From contig JAVBPC010000010.1 of assembly GCA_031549905.1 (NCBI GenBank), positions 7,383 to 71,382 on the forward strand: a stretch of DNA of 64,000 bases. Direction: 5' to 3'. Source of the DNA: Avichristensenella sp031549905 (GTDB taxonomy: Bacteria; Bacillota; Clostridia; Christensenellales; Aristaeellaceae). This document shows, piece by piece, positions 25,895-33,804 of this stretch; the stretch's first letter is position 1, and each line of letters begins with the position of its first letter. The notes beneath the pieces are model-generated. The model was not told where the DNA came from, did no database searches, and saw nothing but the letters and a program-made list of their open reading frames with translations. Position numbers and translations under genes: made by a program.

Positions 25895-27730
25895 ATGTGC
25901 GGAATCTTTGGGTATGTAGGCGATAAGGAAGCGCTGCCAATTCTGCTGGAGGGACTGAAAAGCCTGGAATACAGAGGATATGATTCGGCGGGAGTGGCGG
26001 TGCTCGGGCAAAATGGGCTGTGCGTGCGGAAGGCACACGGGCGGCTTGAGAATCTGCGGCAGTTACTGAAAACATCGCCGGTTTCGGGCACATGCGGCGT
26101 CGGTCATACCCGTTGGGCGACGCACGGGGGTCCGACCGATGAAAACGCGCACCCGCACACAGATATGCAGGGGCGCTTTGCCGTGGTACATAATGGCATC
26201 ATTGAAAACTTCGGCGAGCTGCGCGCCTGGCTGATGGGGGAAGGCTATTCGTTCGTTTCTGAAACGGATACGGAGGTCATCGCCCATCTGCTCTCGCATT
26301 TTTGGCGTGGCGATCTGCTCAAGGCGGTGCGCGATGCGGTGGGACTGCTGCGCGGGTCGTTTGCGCTGGGCGTACTGTGCCAAGATGTTCCGGGTACGAT
26401 CTGTGCCACGCGCGTGGACAGCCCGCTGATTGTCGGCGTTGCTGGCGGCGAGATGCTCATCGCATCGGATATACCCGCGCTGCTGCCGCATACCAGGCGC
26501 ATGGTGTTCCTGAAAGACCGCGAAATGGTGCTGCTGACCCGTGAAGGGGGCAGTTTTTTCTCCGCGTACGGCCAGCCGATGGAGCCCACGGTGGATGATA
26601 TTGCGCTTGATCCCGGCGGTGCCGATCTGGGCGGATATCCGCATTACATGCTAAAAGAGATGCATGAGCAACCCGCGGCGCTGCGCGCTGTGCTTGCCGC
26701 ATACACAGAAGCGGGGGAGGGGTTGCCTGCGCTAAAGGCAGGCATGCTGCCCATCAGCCCGGAGGCTGCCAGGGGGCTTGGCCGGCTGATTCTGGTGGGG
26801 TGCGGTTCGGCATACCACGCGGCGGTGCTTGGCAAGGCGGTAATTGAGCGGCTCGCGCGGCTGCCCGTGGAGGTGGATATCGCATCGGAGTTCCGCTATC
26901 GTGACCCCATTTTGCGCGGAGATGACCTGTGCATATTCATCAGCCAGTCCGGCGAAACGGCCGATACGCTGGCTGCGCTGCGCCTTGCGGCCAAGCGCAG
27001 CCGGACGCTGGGGATCGTCAATGCCGTGGGCTCCACGCTGTCAAGGGAAGCGGACGGCGTGCTGTACACCTTGGCAGGGCCGGAGATTGCCGTAGCCACC
27101 ACAAAGGGCTACATGACGCAGGTGATGGCGCTGGTGCTGGTGGCGCTGTACCTGGCAAAGGCGCGCGGCAAAATGGATGACGAAGCCGTCGGCGCTGCAA
27201 TTCAAGGATTGAGCCAGGCTCCGGCGCACCTGGAAGCACTGCTGGATGCGCAGGAGGAATACCGCCGCTTTGCCACAGAACATGTGGGGCGGCGCAGCGT
27301 ATTTTACCTTGGCAGGGGTGCGGACTATGCCGTGGCGCTGGAGGCGTCGTTGAAGCTGAAAGAGGTGTCGTACATTCACAGCGAGGCGTATGCGGCGGGT
27401 GAACTGAAGCATGGCACAATTGCGCTGATTGAGCCGGGTGCGCTGGTGGTGGCGCTTTCGACGGAAGAGGCGCTTGTGGAAAAGATGCGCTCTAACATCC
27501 GCGAGGTAAAGGCGCGCGGCGCTGAGGTGCTGGTGCTGACGACTAAAGCGCTGCACACGCGCCTGGCAGAGGAAGCCGACGTGCTTTGGACGCTGCCGGA
27601 TGCGCATCAGCTGGCATTGCCGCTGCTATCCATCGCGCCGATGCAGGCGCTTGCCTACGCGATGGCGCTGGCGCGTGGATGCGATGTGGATAAACCGCGC
27701 AATCTCGCAAAATCGGTAACGGTTGAATAA
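25895..27730 (+). CDS. glmS: Glutamine--fructose-6-phosphate aminotransferase
   Basis: A 611-residue enzyme making glucosamine-6-phosphate from fructose-6-phosphate and glutamine, the entry to UDP-GlcNAc. The N-terminal MCGIFGYVG supplies the nucleophilic Cys after Met1 removal, and two SIS domains follow (GCGSAYHA, FISQSGETADT). The C-terminus KPRNLAKSVTVE is canonical. It begins 15 bases after spoIIQ, so it is expressed with the murA-spoIID-spoIIQ operon. That gap is too short for a glmS ribozyme, which is commonly found upstream of this gene in Firmicutes. Confidence 0.96.
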   Translation: MCGIFGYVGDKEALPILLEGLKSLEYRGYDSAGVAVLGQNGLCVRKAHGRLENLRQLLKTSPVSGTCGVGHTRWATHGGPTDENAHPHTDMQGRFAVVHNGIIENFGELRAWLMGEGYSFVSETDTEVIAHLLSHFWRGDLLKAVRDAVGLLRGSFALGVLCQDVPGTICATRVDSPLIVGVAGGEMLIASDIPALLPHTRRMVFLKDREMVLLTREGGSFFSAYGQPMEPTVDDIALDPGGADLGGYPHYMLKEMHEQPAALRAVLAAYTEAGEGLPALKAGMLPISPEAARGLGRLILVGCGSAYHAAVLGKAVIERLARLPVEVDIASEFRYRDPILRGDDLCIFISQSGETADTLAALRLAAKRSRTLGIVNAVGSTLSREADGVLYTLAGPEIAVATTKGYMTQVMALVLVALYLAKARGKMDDEAVGAAIQGLSQAPAHLEALLDAQEEYRRFATEHVGRRSVFYLGRGADYAVALEASLKLKEVSYIHSEAYAAGELKHGTIALIEPGALVVALSTEEALVEKMRSNIREVKARGAEVLVLTTKALHTRLAEEADVLWTLPDAHQLALPLLSIAPMQALAYAMALARGCDVDKPRNLAKSVTVE

Positions 27731-27751
27731 CGAAAAATTGGCATTTTATGC

Positions 27752-27913
27752 TAGAGCAATTTTCGGAAACATTCGGAATGGCTTTGCGAGAGATTTTGCC
27801 ATTTCGCTAAGCCGAGGGAACAAGGCGTAGCAGCGCTACGCCGCGTGGACGAGGCAACGCGAGGCGGCAAAAGATCCGCAAAGGCGTTCCGAATGTTTTC
27901 GAAAAATGTTCTA
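27752..27913. repeat. 160-bp imperfect inverted-repeat element
   Basis: The left arm (27752-27800) and right arm (27866-27913) are imperfect inverted copies of about 48 bases; each carries the core CATTCGGA/TCCGAATG and the inner end GATTTTGCC/GGCAAAAGATC. The centre holds a perfect eight-base hairpin GGCGTAGC-AGC-GCTACGCC (27824-27842). The element has no open frame and would fold into a long hairpin. It resembles a MITE-like or intergenic repeat unit; copies elsewhere in the genome would confirm this. Confidence 0.6.
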
Positions 27914-27926
27914 TAGACAAAAACGG

Positions 27927-27953
27927 AGCGGCCGCTTGCTCAAGGCGGCCGCT
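27927..27953. terminator. Hairpin downstream of glmS
   Basis: AGCGGCCGC at 27927-27935 pairs with GCGGCCGCT at 27945-27953 around a nine-base loop. The T-run is absent on the plus strand, so its activity as a terminator is uncertain. It lies just outside the inverted-repeat element. Confidence 0.5.
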
Positions 27954-27981
27954 AGACGTTAAGAAAGGAAGAGTATCTCAC

Positions 27982-28068
27982 ATGAAGGTGGCTCTCATCT
28001 TCTTCCCGATTTCATCCCTCCTTGTCCATCTTTCTTTCAAAAGGTTGTTTCCCTTTCGATGTGCTTAG
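27982..28068 (+). CDS. Possible 28-residue hydrophobic peptide
   Basis: A short frame from ATG at 27982, preceded by AAAGGAAG at about ten bases, encodes a peptide with a hydrophobic first half (VALIFFPISSLLV) and a basic tail. It might be a small membrane or leader peptide. Nothing else supports it, and random occurrence is possible. Confidence 0.2.
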   Translation: MKVALIFFPISSLLVHLSFKRLFPFRCA

Positions 28069-28133
28069 TATATCTGCCGCTCGTGAACCAGGTATGACCA
28101 TTGTATGAACATTGAAGAACAGCTTGTGAAAGC

Positions 28134-28162
28134 GCGACATTTTTGCGAAATGGTGCTATACT
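28134..28162 (+). promoter_or_regulatory. Promoter-like pair for the isochorismatase-family gene
   Basis: TATACT at 28157-28162 is a good -10 box. GCGACA at 28134-28139 matches the -35 consensus at four positions with a 17-base spacer. The predicted start near 28169 leaves a leader of about 75 bases. Confidence 0.5.
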
Positions 28163-28243
28163 GTCATTGGGGAAGCGCCAGTCTGCGTACGCGCTGGTTG
28201 CGGCGCGAATGAGCCGGCACTTTCCAAGCAAAGGAGGAACCGT

Positions 28244-28774
28244 ATGCGCAAAGTATTGGTCGTCATTGATATGCAGAGGGATTTCATCGATGGGGCGCTG
28301 GGCACGCCGGAGGCGAAAGCCATTGTGCCGGAAGTGGTACGGCGCATTGACACCGCGAAGGCTGAGGGCCGCGAAGTTTTCTTTACGCAGGATACGCATG
28401 ATGCCGCCCGCTATCTTTCCACATCTGAGGGACGGCATTTACCGGTGCTCCACTGCCTGAAGGGGACTCCCGGCTGGGCCTTGCATGAAGACATCGCGCC
28501 GTATGCCCAGAATGCGATTGAAAAGCAGACGTTTGGGCTCCTTGATCTGGCGCAGACGATTGGCAGGGATACACAGGAAGATGGCGCTGATCTGGATATT
28601 GCCATTTGCGGACTGTGCACCGATATTTGTGTGATAATCAATGCGCTGCTGCTCCGTGCGCATTTTCCTGAAGCCGAAATACGCGTGTATGCAGGCGCTT
28701 GCGCTGGCGTGACACCCGGCGGGCATGACGCGGCGCTTACCGTGATGAAGGCTTGCCAGATAGAGATCGAATAG
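28244..28774 (+). CDS. Isochorismatase-family cysteine hydrolase (nicotinamidase-like)
   Basis: A 176-residue enzyme of the cysteine hydrolase family that includes nicotinamidase PncA. The triad is visible: Asp in VVIDMQRDF, Lys in IEKQTFG, Cys in GLCTDICV. FTQDTHD follows the first strand as in PncA, where such residues bind the metal. Nicotinamide deamidation for NAD salvage is plausible; other amidase substrates cannot be excluded. AAAGGAGG precedes the start. An inverted repeat (AGGCTTGCC and GGCAAGCCT, 28749-28782) spans the stop codon and may end the transcript. Confidence 0.85.
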   Translation: MRKVLVVIDMQRDFIDGALGTPEAKAIVPEVVRRIDTAKAEGREVFFTQDTHDAARYLSTSEGRHLPVLHCLKGTPGWALHEDIAPYAQNAIEKQTFGLLDLAQTIGRDTQEDGADLDIAICGLCTDICVIINALLLRAHFPEAEIRVYAGACAGVTPGGHDAALTVMKACQIEIE

Positions 28775-28843
28775 GCAAGCCTGCCCCAAGTGATGGCATT
28801 TGGGTTCGATTTGGTTTTTATTCAAGAAATTTTCGTGCCCCCC

Positions 28844-28872
28844 TTGCCAAACGGATGGAAACACGCTATAAT
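28844..28872 (+). promoter_or_regulatory. Promoter of tRNA-Pro
   Basis: TTGCCA at 28844-28849 and TATAAT at 28867-28872 are separated by 17 bases. The start would lie near 28879, ten bases before the mature tRNA. Confidence 0.8.
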
Positions 28873-28888
28873 AACCCCCGTTGACCTA

Positions 28889-28965
28889 CTGGGTGTGGCG
28901 CAGTTTGGTAGCGTGCTTGAATGGGGTTCAAGAGGCCGGAGGTTCAAATCCTCTCACCCAGACCA
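28889..28965 (+). tRNA. tRNA-Pro, anticodon GGG
   Basis: The 77 bases fold as a cloverleaf: acceptor stem CTGGGTG with CACCCAG, D-stem GCGC with GCGT, anticodon stem CTTGA with TCAAG, and loop ATGGGGT giving anticodon GGG with G37. The T-arm carries GGTTCAAATCC and a genomically encoded CCA ends the gene. Its last 23 bases form most of attL of the integrated element, which leaves the tRNA intact. Confidence 0.95.
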
Positions 28966-28966
28966 C
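28943..28966 (+). repeat. attL core
   Basis: The 24 bases from TTCAAATCC to CCAGACCAC at the tRNA-Pro 3' end are repeated exactly at 37450-37473 in the same orientation. This is the hallmark of tyrosine-recombinase integration into a tRNA gene. Confidence 0.93.
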
Positions 28967-28980
28967 TTTATAAATGGAAC

Positions 28981-29020
28981 AACCCCTTGAAAACACTAGG
29001 TTTTCGAGGGGTTTTGTTTC
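28981..29020 (+). terminator. Terminator supplied by the element behind tRNA-Pro
   Basis: AACCCCTTGAAAAC (28981-28994) pairs with GTTTTCGAGGGGTT (29000-29013) with one G-T wobble, followed by TTGTTTC. It ends the tRNA transcript and lies inside the element, replacing the native terminator now found beyond attR. Confidence 0.85.
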
Positions 29021-29033
29021 GTTATTTATAAGC

Positions 29034-29054
29034 TTTGACCACTATTTTGACCAC
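29034..29054 (+). repeat. Left copy of 21-bp terminal direct repeat, likely integrase arm site
   Basis: TTTGACCACTATTTTGACCAC contains two GACCAC units ten bases apart and recurs exactly at 37310-37330. Placement just inside both att cores and beside the integrase stop suggests arm-type binding sites for integrase or excisionase. Confidence 0.7.
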
Positions 29055-29065
29055 TACTGGAGGTT

Positions 29066-30220
29066 TTAACTGTTTTTTAAGCCTTCGACGAATGCATCTA
29101 GCTTGTTCGCACTCTCGCGACGCATCTCCATTTTTTCATCGATATAAACATCCATCGTAAACGCGGCTGAATAGTGTCCAAGCTGTTCCGAAATGCTTTT
29201 CACATCGGCACCTGCATGGAGGCTCGTCACAGCATAGGTGTGCCGCAAACTATGAAACCTTAGATCGGGCATGCCGATTGATGCTACAATCGCCTTATAA
29301 GCCTTGTAGACCGTTTGGCGGGCTAAGTGATCTCCCAGTTGGTCAGTGAACACAAAGCCGTTATCGCGCCATGCAGGCCCCGCAAAAAGCCTCCATCCAG
29401 CTTGAGCGCGCCGCTGTTCTTTCAATGTGCTCAAGGCCAACTGCGAAAGCACAATGCGTCTGGTTTTTCCGTTCTTCAGGCTCATAAAGTGATACTCACC
29501 ATCTAGCAATTGCAACTGGCGGTAAAGGTGGATCACGCCTTCTTCGAGATTCACAGCATCCCAGGTAAGCCCTAGAAGCTCTCCTTGGCGCAGGCCGGTC
29601 ATCAGGTCAAACAGTAGCACCCGCTCATGTTGATGCCCGTGTATCGCCGTAAGGAACTTAGAAATGCCCTCAGAATCCATTGACTTGACTCCTGTCTTTT
29701 CGAGCTTCGGCAATTTACACGACGACGCAGGGTTAATACGGATAAAGGAAAGTTCCAGGGCTTGTTCAAGGCAAGCATGCAACACGCCGTGAATGTTTCG
29801 GACAGACTTTGCAGAGTATGGATGCTCTCCGCGCTGCAAGCCGTTGACAAACGCTTGAATTGCTGGCGCAGTTACGGCCATTAGCTTTATATGGTCAAAC
29901 TGTGGTTTGATGATCTTGTTCAAGTGGCGCTTGTATAGGCTCAAGGTTGTTGCTTTAAGATGCGAGACATATTCAGAGAGCCAAATATCAGCCCAAGTAC
30001 CAAACGTCAACTTTGTTGGCTCTGTGTAAATCCCTTGGTCAACCTCATGTGTTGCTGCACGGATTTTTTCTGCAACTTCAGCCTTAGTTCGACCATATAG
30101 GGAGCGACGTAATTGTTTTCCAGTCTGAGGGTCTGTACCGGTTGTAAGTATACCCTCCCACCTGCCATCGGCGCGCTTGCGAATTACTCCGCTCCCGTTT
30201 GCTGCTTTTCGACCCGACAT
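29066..30220 (-). CDS. int: Tyrosine-family site-specific integrase
   Basis: A 384-residue recombinase that catalyses integration and excision at tRNA-Pro. An N-terminal AP2-like arm-binding domain (about 1-65) and SAM-like core-binding domain (about 70-165) precede the catalytic domain. Catalytic residues are Arg211 in GLRQGE, His323 and Arg326 in HSLRHTYA, His349 in QLGH and Tyr359 in MDVYI. ATG at 30220 follows AAAGGAGG. It lies five bases downstream of the repressor gene and directly next to attL. Confidence 0.96.
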   Translation of the reverse strand: MSGRKAANGSGVIRKRADGRWEGILTTGTDPQTGKQLRRSLYGRTKAEVAEKIRAATHEVDQGIYTEPTKLTFGTWADIWLSEYVSHLKATTLSLYKRHLNKIIKPQFDHIKLMAVTAPAIQAFVNGLQRGEHPYSAKSVRNIHGVLHACLEQALELSFIRINPASSCKLPKLEKTGVKSMDSEGISKFLTAIHGHQHERVLLFDLMTGLRQGELLGLTWDAVNLEEGVIHLYRQLQLLDGEYHFMSLKNGKTRRIVLSQLALSTLKEQRRAQAGWRLFAGPAWRDNGFVFTDQLGDHLARQTVYKAYKAIVASIGMPDLRFHSLRHTYAVTSLHAGADVKSISEQLGHYSAAFTMDVYIDEKMEMRRESANKLDAFVEGLKNS

Positions 30221-30224
30221 GGCG

Positions 30225-30854
30225 TCACGCCTCCTTTTCTCTTTTTGTGAGTTTTTGCTGCATACGTTGCAACTTGTCTCTAATCACGCCAAAGAGTATG
30301 GCCGAAGACCACACGTCAGCTTCAAGTTGCCATTTCTCGTCCACAGGCTCTTTGAAGCACTCCCAGTTGTCAGGTGCGTTCGAGGCACAAGCCTTCATAT
30401 AAACATACTTCTTCTTTTTAATGGTTATTGGATCGAATAAATAGGTCTGTAATAAATCAATAATCTGTCCATCTTCCAATAATGCATTCACAGTTGCAAG
30501 TCTCCGCCTCAATAGGTCGGGATTCTCATCAGAAAAAGGAGAAAGCATCTTTGATCTCCATTTTCTTAGTTGTCGAGCCGCTGGTTCAGACAAACCGTAA
30601 ATGTCACATACATCCGCATTCTCCACAGTGCGACTATCTGAGTACCCGAGCAGGTAATCAATCGTGACCTCAAGCTTGGAAGCAATTTTCGACAACTCTT
30701 CATAATTTGGTTGACTGCTGCCGTTCTCCCACTTGTTGTACTTTGATTTGTCTTTAATCCCCAACGTTTGTTCCGCGAAATCCTTTTGGCTTAAGCCGCT
30801 TTCCTCACGCATTAGCCTGAGCCTAGCGGCAGGGAGAACTGACCCAACTCTCAT
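30225..30854 (-). CDS. XRE-family phage-type repressor
   Basis: A 209-residue protein with an N-terminal helix-turn-helix of the Cro/CI type (about 8-70; SGLSQKDFAEQTLG and the recognition segment KSKYNKWENGSSQPN) and a C-terminal domain I do not recognise. There is no LexA-type Ser-Lys peptidase motif, so induction by RecA-stimulated self-cleavage is unlikely. ATG at 30854 follows GAGGTGG; the GTG at 30863 is inside that site. It is co-transcribed with the integrase and divergent from the excisionase, the usual lysogeny switch layout. Confidence 0.85.
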   Translation of the reverse strand: MRVGSVLPAARLRLMREESGLSQKDFAEQTLGIKDKSKYNKWENGSSQPNYEELSKIASKLEVTIDYLLGYSDSRTVENADVCDIYGLSEPAARQLRKWRSKMLSPFSDENPDLLRRRLATVNALLEDGQIIDLLQTYLFDPITIKKKKYVYMKACASNAPDNWECFKEPVDEKWQLEADVWSSAILFGVIRDKLQRMQQKLTKREKEA

Positions 30855-30881
30855 ATATTCCACCTCACTTATCTTTGCTCA

Positions 30882-30910
30882 ATTATACCACATTGTTTCG
30901 ACTTCTTCAA
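30882..30910 (-). promoter_or_regulatory. Promoter of the repressor-integrase operon
   Basis: On the reverse strand, TTGAAG (30905-30910) and TATAAT (30882-30887) are 17 bases apart, with a predicted start near 30875 and a short leader to 30854. Confidence 0.7.
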
Positions 30911-30950
30911 TACTGATTTATAAAATGTTTCACTGTAGAACGCTTCAATA

Positions 30951-30979
30951 TGTACATCTTCTACCGAATCTGCTATCAT
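30951..30979 (+). promoter_or_regulatory. Promoter of the excisionase-replication operon
   Basis: TGTACA (30951-30956) and TATCAT (30974-30979) are separated by 17 bases. The short interval between the two divergent promoters (30911-30950) contains a CTTCAATA motif near 30942 that echoes CTTCAATAC at 30905, possible operator half-sites. Confidence 0.5.
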
Positions 30980-31024
30980 CTAGGTGCGCGCAAGTAAAAA
31001 GAACACCGAATGGAGGAATTCAGC

Positions 31025-31219
31025 GTGGATCAGAAAGCTATTAAACGCTCAACAATGAGCGTCCGGGAAATGGCCAACGAACTCGGGATCTGTTTGCCCA
31101 GCGCTTATGAACTGACGCGCCGACGCGATTTTCCCGCTATCGCCCTTGGGCGGCGCATTGTCATCCCTCGTGTATCCTTTGAACGCTGGCTTGAAGAACA
31201 AGCCAAGGGCGGCGCGTGA
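31025..31219 (+). CDS. Small helix-turn-helix excisionase-like protein
   Basis: A 64-residue protein starting at GTG 31025, seven bases after GGAGGA; the ATG at 31010 lacks a binding site. SVREMANELGICLPSAYELTRRRDFPAIALGRRIVIPRVSF is the compact winged-helix of excisionase or MerR-like DNA binders. As the first gene rightward of the repressor it probably acts as directionality factor (Xis) or as an activator. The stop overlaps the following fragment (ATGA). Confidence 0.85.
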   Translation: MDQKAIKRSTMSVREMANELGICLPSAYELTRRRDFPAIALGRRIVIPRVSFERWLEEQAKGGA

Positions 31220-31293
31220 TGACAATCTTTGACCGTGCCCGCGGTGTCACCACCCTCGATGTCGCCCAGTTTGAGTGTTGGATTCAAAAGTAG
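31219..31293 (+). pseudogene. Remnant of a CHC2-type primase N-terminus
   Basis: A 24-codon frame, overlapping the excisionase stop, reads MTIFDRARGVTTLDVAQ then diverges and ends. Phage primases with a CHC2 zinc finger often begin with this kind of segment just after the excisionase gene. The zinc finger itself is missing, so this looks like a truncated remnant; it could also be a genuine small coupling peptide. Confidence 0.45.
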
Positions 31294-31315
31294 GTAGAAG
31301 AAACGAGGTGACGCC

Positions 31316-33403
31316 GTGAGCATTCCCTACGACAATATCCCGAAGGAACTCCGCGCACAGCCAGTGTGGCTCCTGTGGAGGCGTGAAGCCATTGATGGGC
31401 GCAACACCAAAGTACCCTATCAGGTGAACGGAAATCGGGCAAGTTCGACGGTATCTTCCACATGGACGAGCTTCCAGAAAGCCATTGCAACCTATGAGGT
31501 GGGCGGGTACGACGGCCTGGGCATCGGCATCAGCAGTGATATAGCTGCTGTGGATATCGACCACTGCGTTAAAGATGGTGCGCTTTCCGACATGGCGCAG
31601 GACATTGTAGCGCGCATGGATTGCTATACCGAGTATAGCCCCAGCGGCGAGGGCCTTCGGCTGCTGTTCAAGGCCCCTAGCTTCGACTATGACAAGGCTC
31701 GTTTCTACATCAACAACCCGCATAACGGGCTGGAAGTGTACATCGCAGGCTGCACTAGCAAGTATGTAAGTGTTACTGGCAACGTTCTGGTGAACAAACC
31801 CATGACCGACCGCTCGACCGAGATTGCCGCTGTGCTGGAAACGTACATGCTTCGCCCCAATGCCAATATTGCACAGTCTCGTGTGACACACCATCAGACC
31901 CACATGCCAGAGCTTGCGCTGCTGGACAAGATCAACGAATCAGCTCAGGGGGATCAGTTTCGCCGTTTGTGGGCGGGTGATACATCTGTCCACAGTGGGG
32001 ACGATAGTGCGGCAGACCTCGCCCTGTGCAACATTCTGGCCTTCTGGACGGGCAGAGACGCGGCGCAGATGGATAGCATCTTCCGGCAAAGCGCCCTTTA
32101 CAGGGCCAAGTGGGACGAACGGCGAGGTGCGCAAACCTACGGTGAGATGACCATAGCCAAGGCGCTCAACGATTGCCGAGAAGCGTATGTCCCGCTAGTT
32201 GTTCACACGGCGAAGCAGGACTTCGCGCCACCCCGTGACGGCAATGACGCCTATGACGGCAATGACGCCTGTGACGGGAGTGACGGCAATACATCAGTAG
32301 CAATGCGCCGCCTGAAAACCATTTCCGCGCGTGCCCTCCAGGAAGCCAACCTGCCGCCGCTGGCGTTCGTTGTGGACGGAATTCTTCCGCAAGGGCTGGC
32401 GCTGCTAGCGGCCCCATCCAAGTATGGTAAAAGCTGGCTGTCGCTTGACCTTTGCCTCACTGTGGCGATAGGAGAAGCATTCCTTAACAACGGCACATAC
32501 CAGGGAAGCACGCTGTATCTAGCGCTGGAGGATGGGTACCGCCGCCTGAAAGAGCGTATGGAATCAATCTTAAATGGCGCTGCTGCCCCAGAGAACTTCT
32601 ACATGAGCACAGCGGCAGCGACGATCAACGCGGGGCTTTCTGAGCAGATAGCAGCACATCTCAAGGAGTATCCCGACACCAGGCTGATTATTATTGACGT
32701 GCTGGAGCGCGTAAGGGGTGCTGCCGCCAAAGGAGCGAGCGCCTACACGATGGATTATCAGAACATGGGTGCGCTCAAACGGATTGCAGATGAAAACAAC
32801 ATTTGTGTGCTTGTCATTCACCATACGCGCAAAATGCGCGATGAGGGCGACATTTACAACATGATTTCCGGTACTAACGGTATTATGGGTGCTTGTGACA
32901 CTATCTGGGTGATGCAGCGGGAGAACCGCGACGATCTGCAAACCAAGCTGTTCATGACAGGGCGCGATATTGAGCAGCAAAACCTTGTGCTGATGTTTGA
33001 CAAGACGCTGCATCGCTGGATGCGCATTGGAACAGTGGAAGAACAGGCCATCGCCAACGCGCGTGCTGAATACGAAAATGATCCGGCTGTGCGGACAATA
33101 AAGGCTTTGATGCAGCAATCACCCTTGGGGTTCGAAATGACAGCGGCGGACTTTTTCGCGGAGATGGGCAGAAAAGCCGGTGACTATGGAAAATTCACGC
33201 CGGCCACCCTTGGCAAGCACTTTGCTAAAATCGGCCCCAACCTTTTACGGCATGATCGGATCGCGCACAAATTCTCCCGAACGAGCAAGGAGAAGAAGCA
33301 CGGCTTTTTCCCGGAAAGCGTCACACTACCTTGGAAGGTGGAAACCACGCAAAGTGATGCAATGTTGCCGTCACTCCCGTCATTACCGTCACTGCCGTCA
33401 TAG
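31316..33403 (+). CDS. Primase-polymerase-like / RecA-fold ATPase replication protein
   Basis: A 695-residue protein with GTG start after GAGGTG. Residues 1-185 resemble the NrS-1 polymerase-type primase domain (VDIDHCVKDG with paired acidic residues, SPSGEGLRLLFK). About 200-290 is a helical domain found with it (SALYRAKWDERRGAQTYGEMT). An acidic linker (307-325) is encoded by short repeats. About 340-560 is an AAA_25/RepA-type ATPase with Walker A APSKYGKSW (about 366-373) and Walker B LIIIDVLERV. The tail ends in repeated LPS units, inside an inverted copy of the linker repeat. It likely primes and unwinds the element's DNA. Confidence 0.85.
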   Translation: MSIPYDNIPKELRAQPVWLLWRREAIDGRNTKVPYQVNGNRASSTVSSTWTSFQKAIATYEVGGYDGLGIGISSDIAAVDIDHCVKDGALSDMAQDIVARMDCYTEYSPSGEGLRLLFKAPSFDYDKARFYINNPHNGLEVYIAGCTSKYVSVTGNVLVNKPMTDRSTEIAAVLETYMLRPNANIAQSRVTHHQTHMPELALLDKINESAQGDQFRRLWAGDTSVHSGDDSAADLALCNILAFWTGRDAAQMDSIFRQSALYRAKWDERRGAQTYGEMTIAKALNDCREAYVPLVVHTAKQDFAPPRDGNDAYDGNDACDGSDGNTSVAMRRLKTISARALQEANLPPLAFVVDGILPQGLALLAAPSKYGKSWLSLDLCLTVAIGEAFLNNGTYQGSTLYLALEDGYRRLKERMESILNGAAAPENFYMSTAAATINAGLSEQIAAHLKEYPDTRLIIIDVLERVRGAAAKGASAYTMDYQNMGALKRIADENNICVLVIHHTRKMRDEGDIYNMISGTNGIMGACDTIWVMQRENRDDLQTKLFMTGRDIEQQNLVLMFDKTLHRWMRIGTVEEQAIANARAEYENDPAVRTIKALMQQSPLGFEMTAADFFAEMGRKAGDYGKFTPATLGKHFAKIGPNLLRHDRIAHKFSRTSKEKKHGFFPESVTLPWKVETTQSDAMLPSLPSLPSLPS
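32234..32289. repeat. Left arm of 56-bp inverted repeat within the replication gene
   Basis: Tandem units of the type TGACGGCAA and TGACGCCTA. The reverse complement matches 33365-33420 at 51 of 56 positions. It encodes the DGNDAYDGNDACDGSDGN linker. Confidence 0.88.
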
Positions 33404-33420
33404 GCGTCATTGCCGTCACG
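33365..33420. repeat. Right arm of 56-bp inverted repeat, spanning the gene end
   Basis: Tandem CCGTCA-based units in the opposite orientation to the arm at 32234-32289. It encodes the LPSLPSLPSLPS tail, contains the TAG stop at 33401-33403 and ends just before an AAAGGAGG site. Confidence 0.88.
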
Positions 33421-33605
33421 AAAGGAGGTGCTCAGTGTTTTTTCAAACTTGCCGCCTGCGCGGCACGAACCTAGATATTGGGAAAAGGTGTACTTATACA
33501 AAAAGCCCTTTGGCGTGCCACCGACAAAGAGCAGAACCAAACATCCAAGCACAGTATACCATGTCAGCCTGTTTCCTTCAATGGGATATTAAAGGAGCGT
33601 TTTTT

Positions 33606-33788
33606 ATGAGAGAACCAGATTGCGTCATTCTGCGCCGCATTGGCGCACGTTTGTTGGCGGGCGTGCCATTCGAATCTTTGACAAACGCGGAAATCAACAT
33701 GATTTCTTCTGCTATTCGCAACGTCAAACGGAAGAAATCTGACCGCGTTTTGAACCTACTATTGCGGAAAAACTCTATCTTCTTTTGA
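33606..33788 (+). CDS. Small hypothetical protein of the element
   Basis: A 60-residue basic protein from ATG 33606, preceded by AAAGGAG. The same frame is open back to a GTG at 33435 that has an even better AAAGGAGG, giving a possible 117-residue form. The shorter product (RRIGARLLAGVPFESLTNAEINMISSAIRNVKRKK) is helical and is not recognised. It may be a DNA-binding or regulatory protein. Confidence 0.5.
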   Translation: MREPDCVILRRIGARLLAGVPFESLTNAEINMISSAIRNVKRKKSDRVLNLLLRKNSIFF

Positions 33789-33804
33789 AAGGCGGGAGCT
33801 TTGT

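Noticed and set aside
33365..33420. Tandem CCGTCA repeats as a CRISPR array
   Set aside because: Units are under ten bases with no spacers, they are part of a coding frame, and no cas genes are present.
33410..33592. 60-residue forward frame from ATG 33410
   Set aside because: Its ATG is within the inverted repeat without a binding site, and it overlaps a better supported frame.
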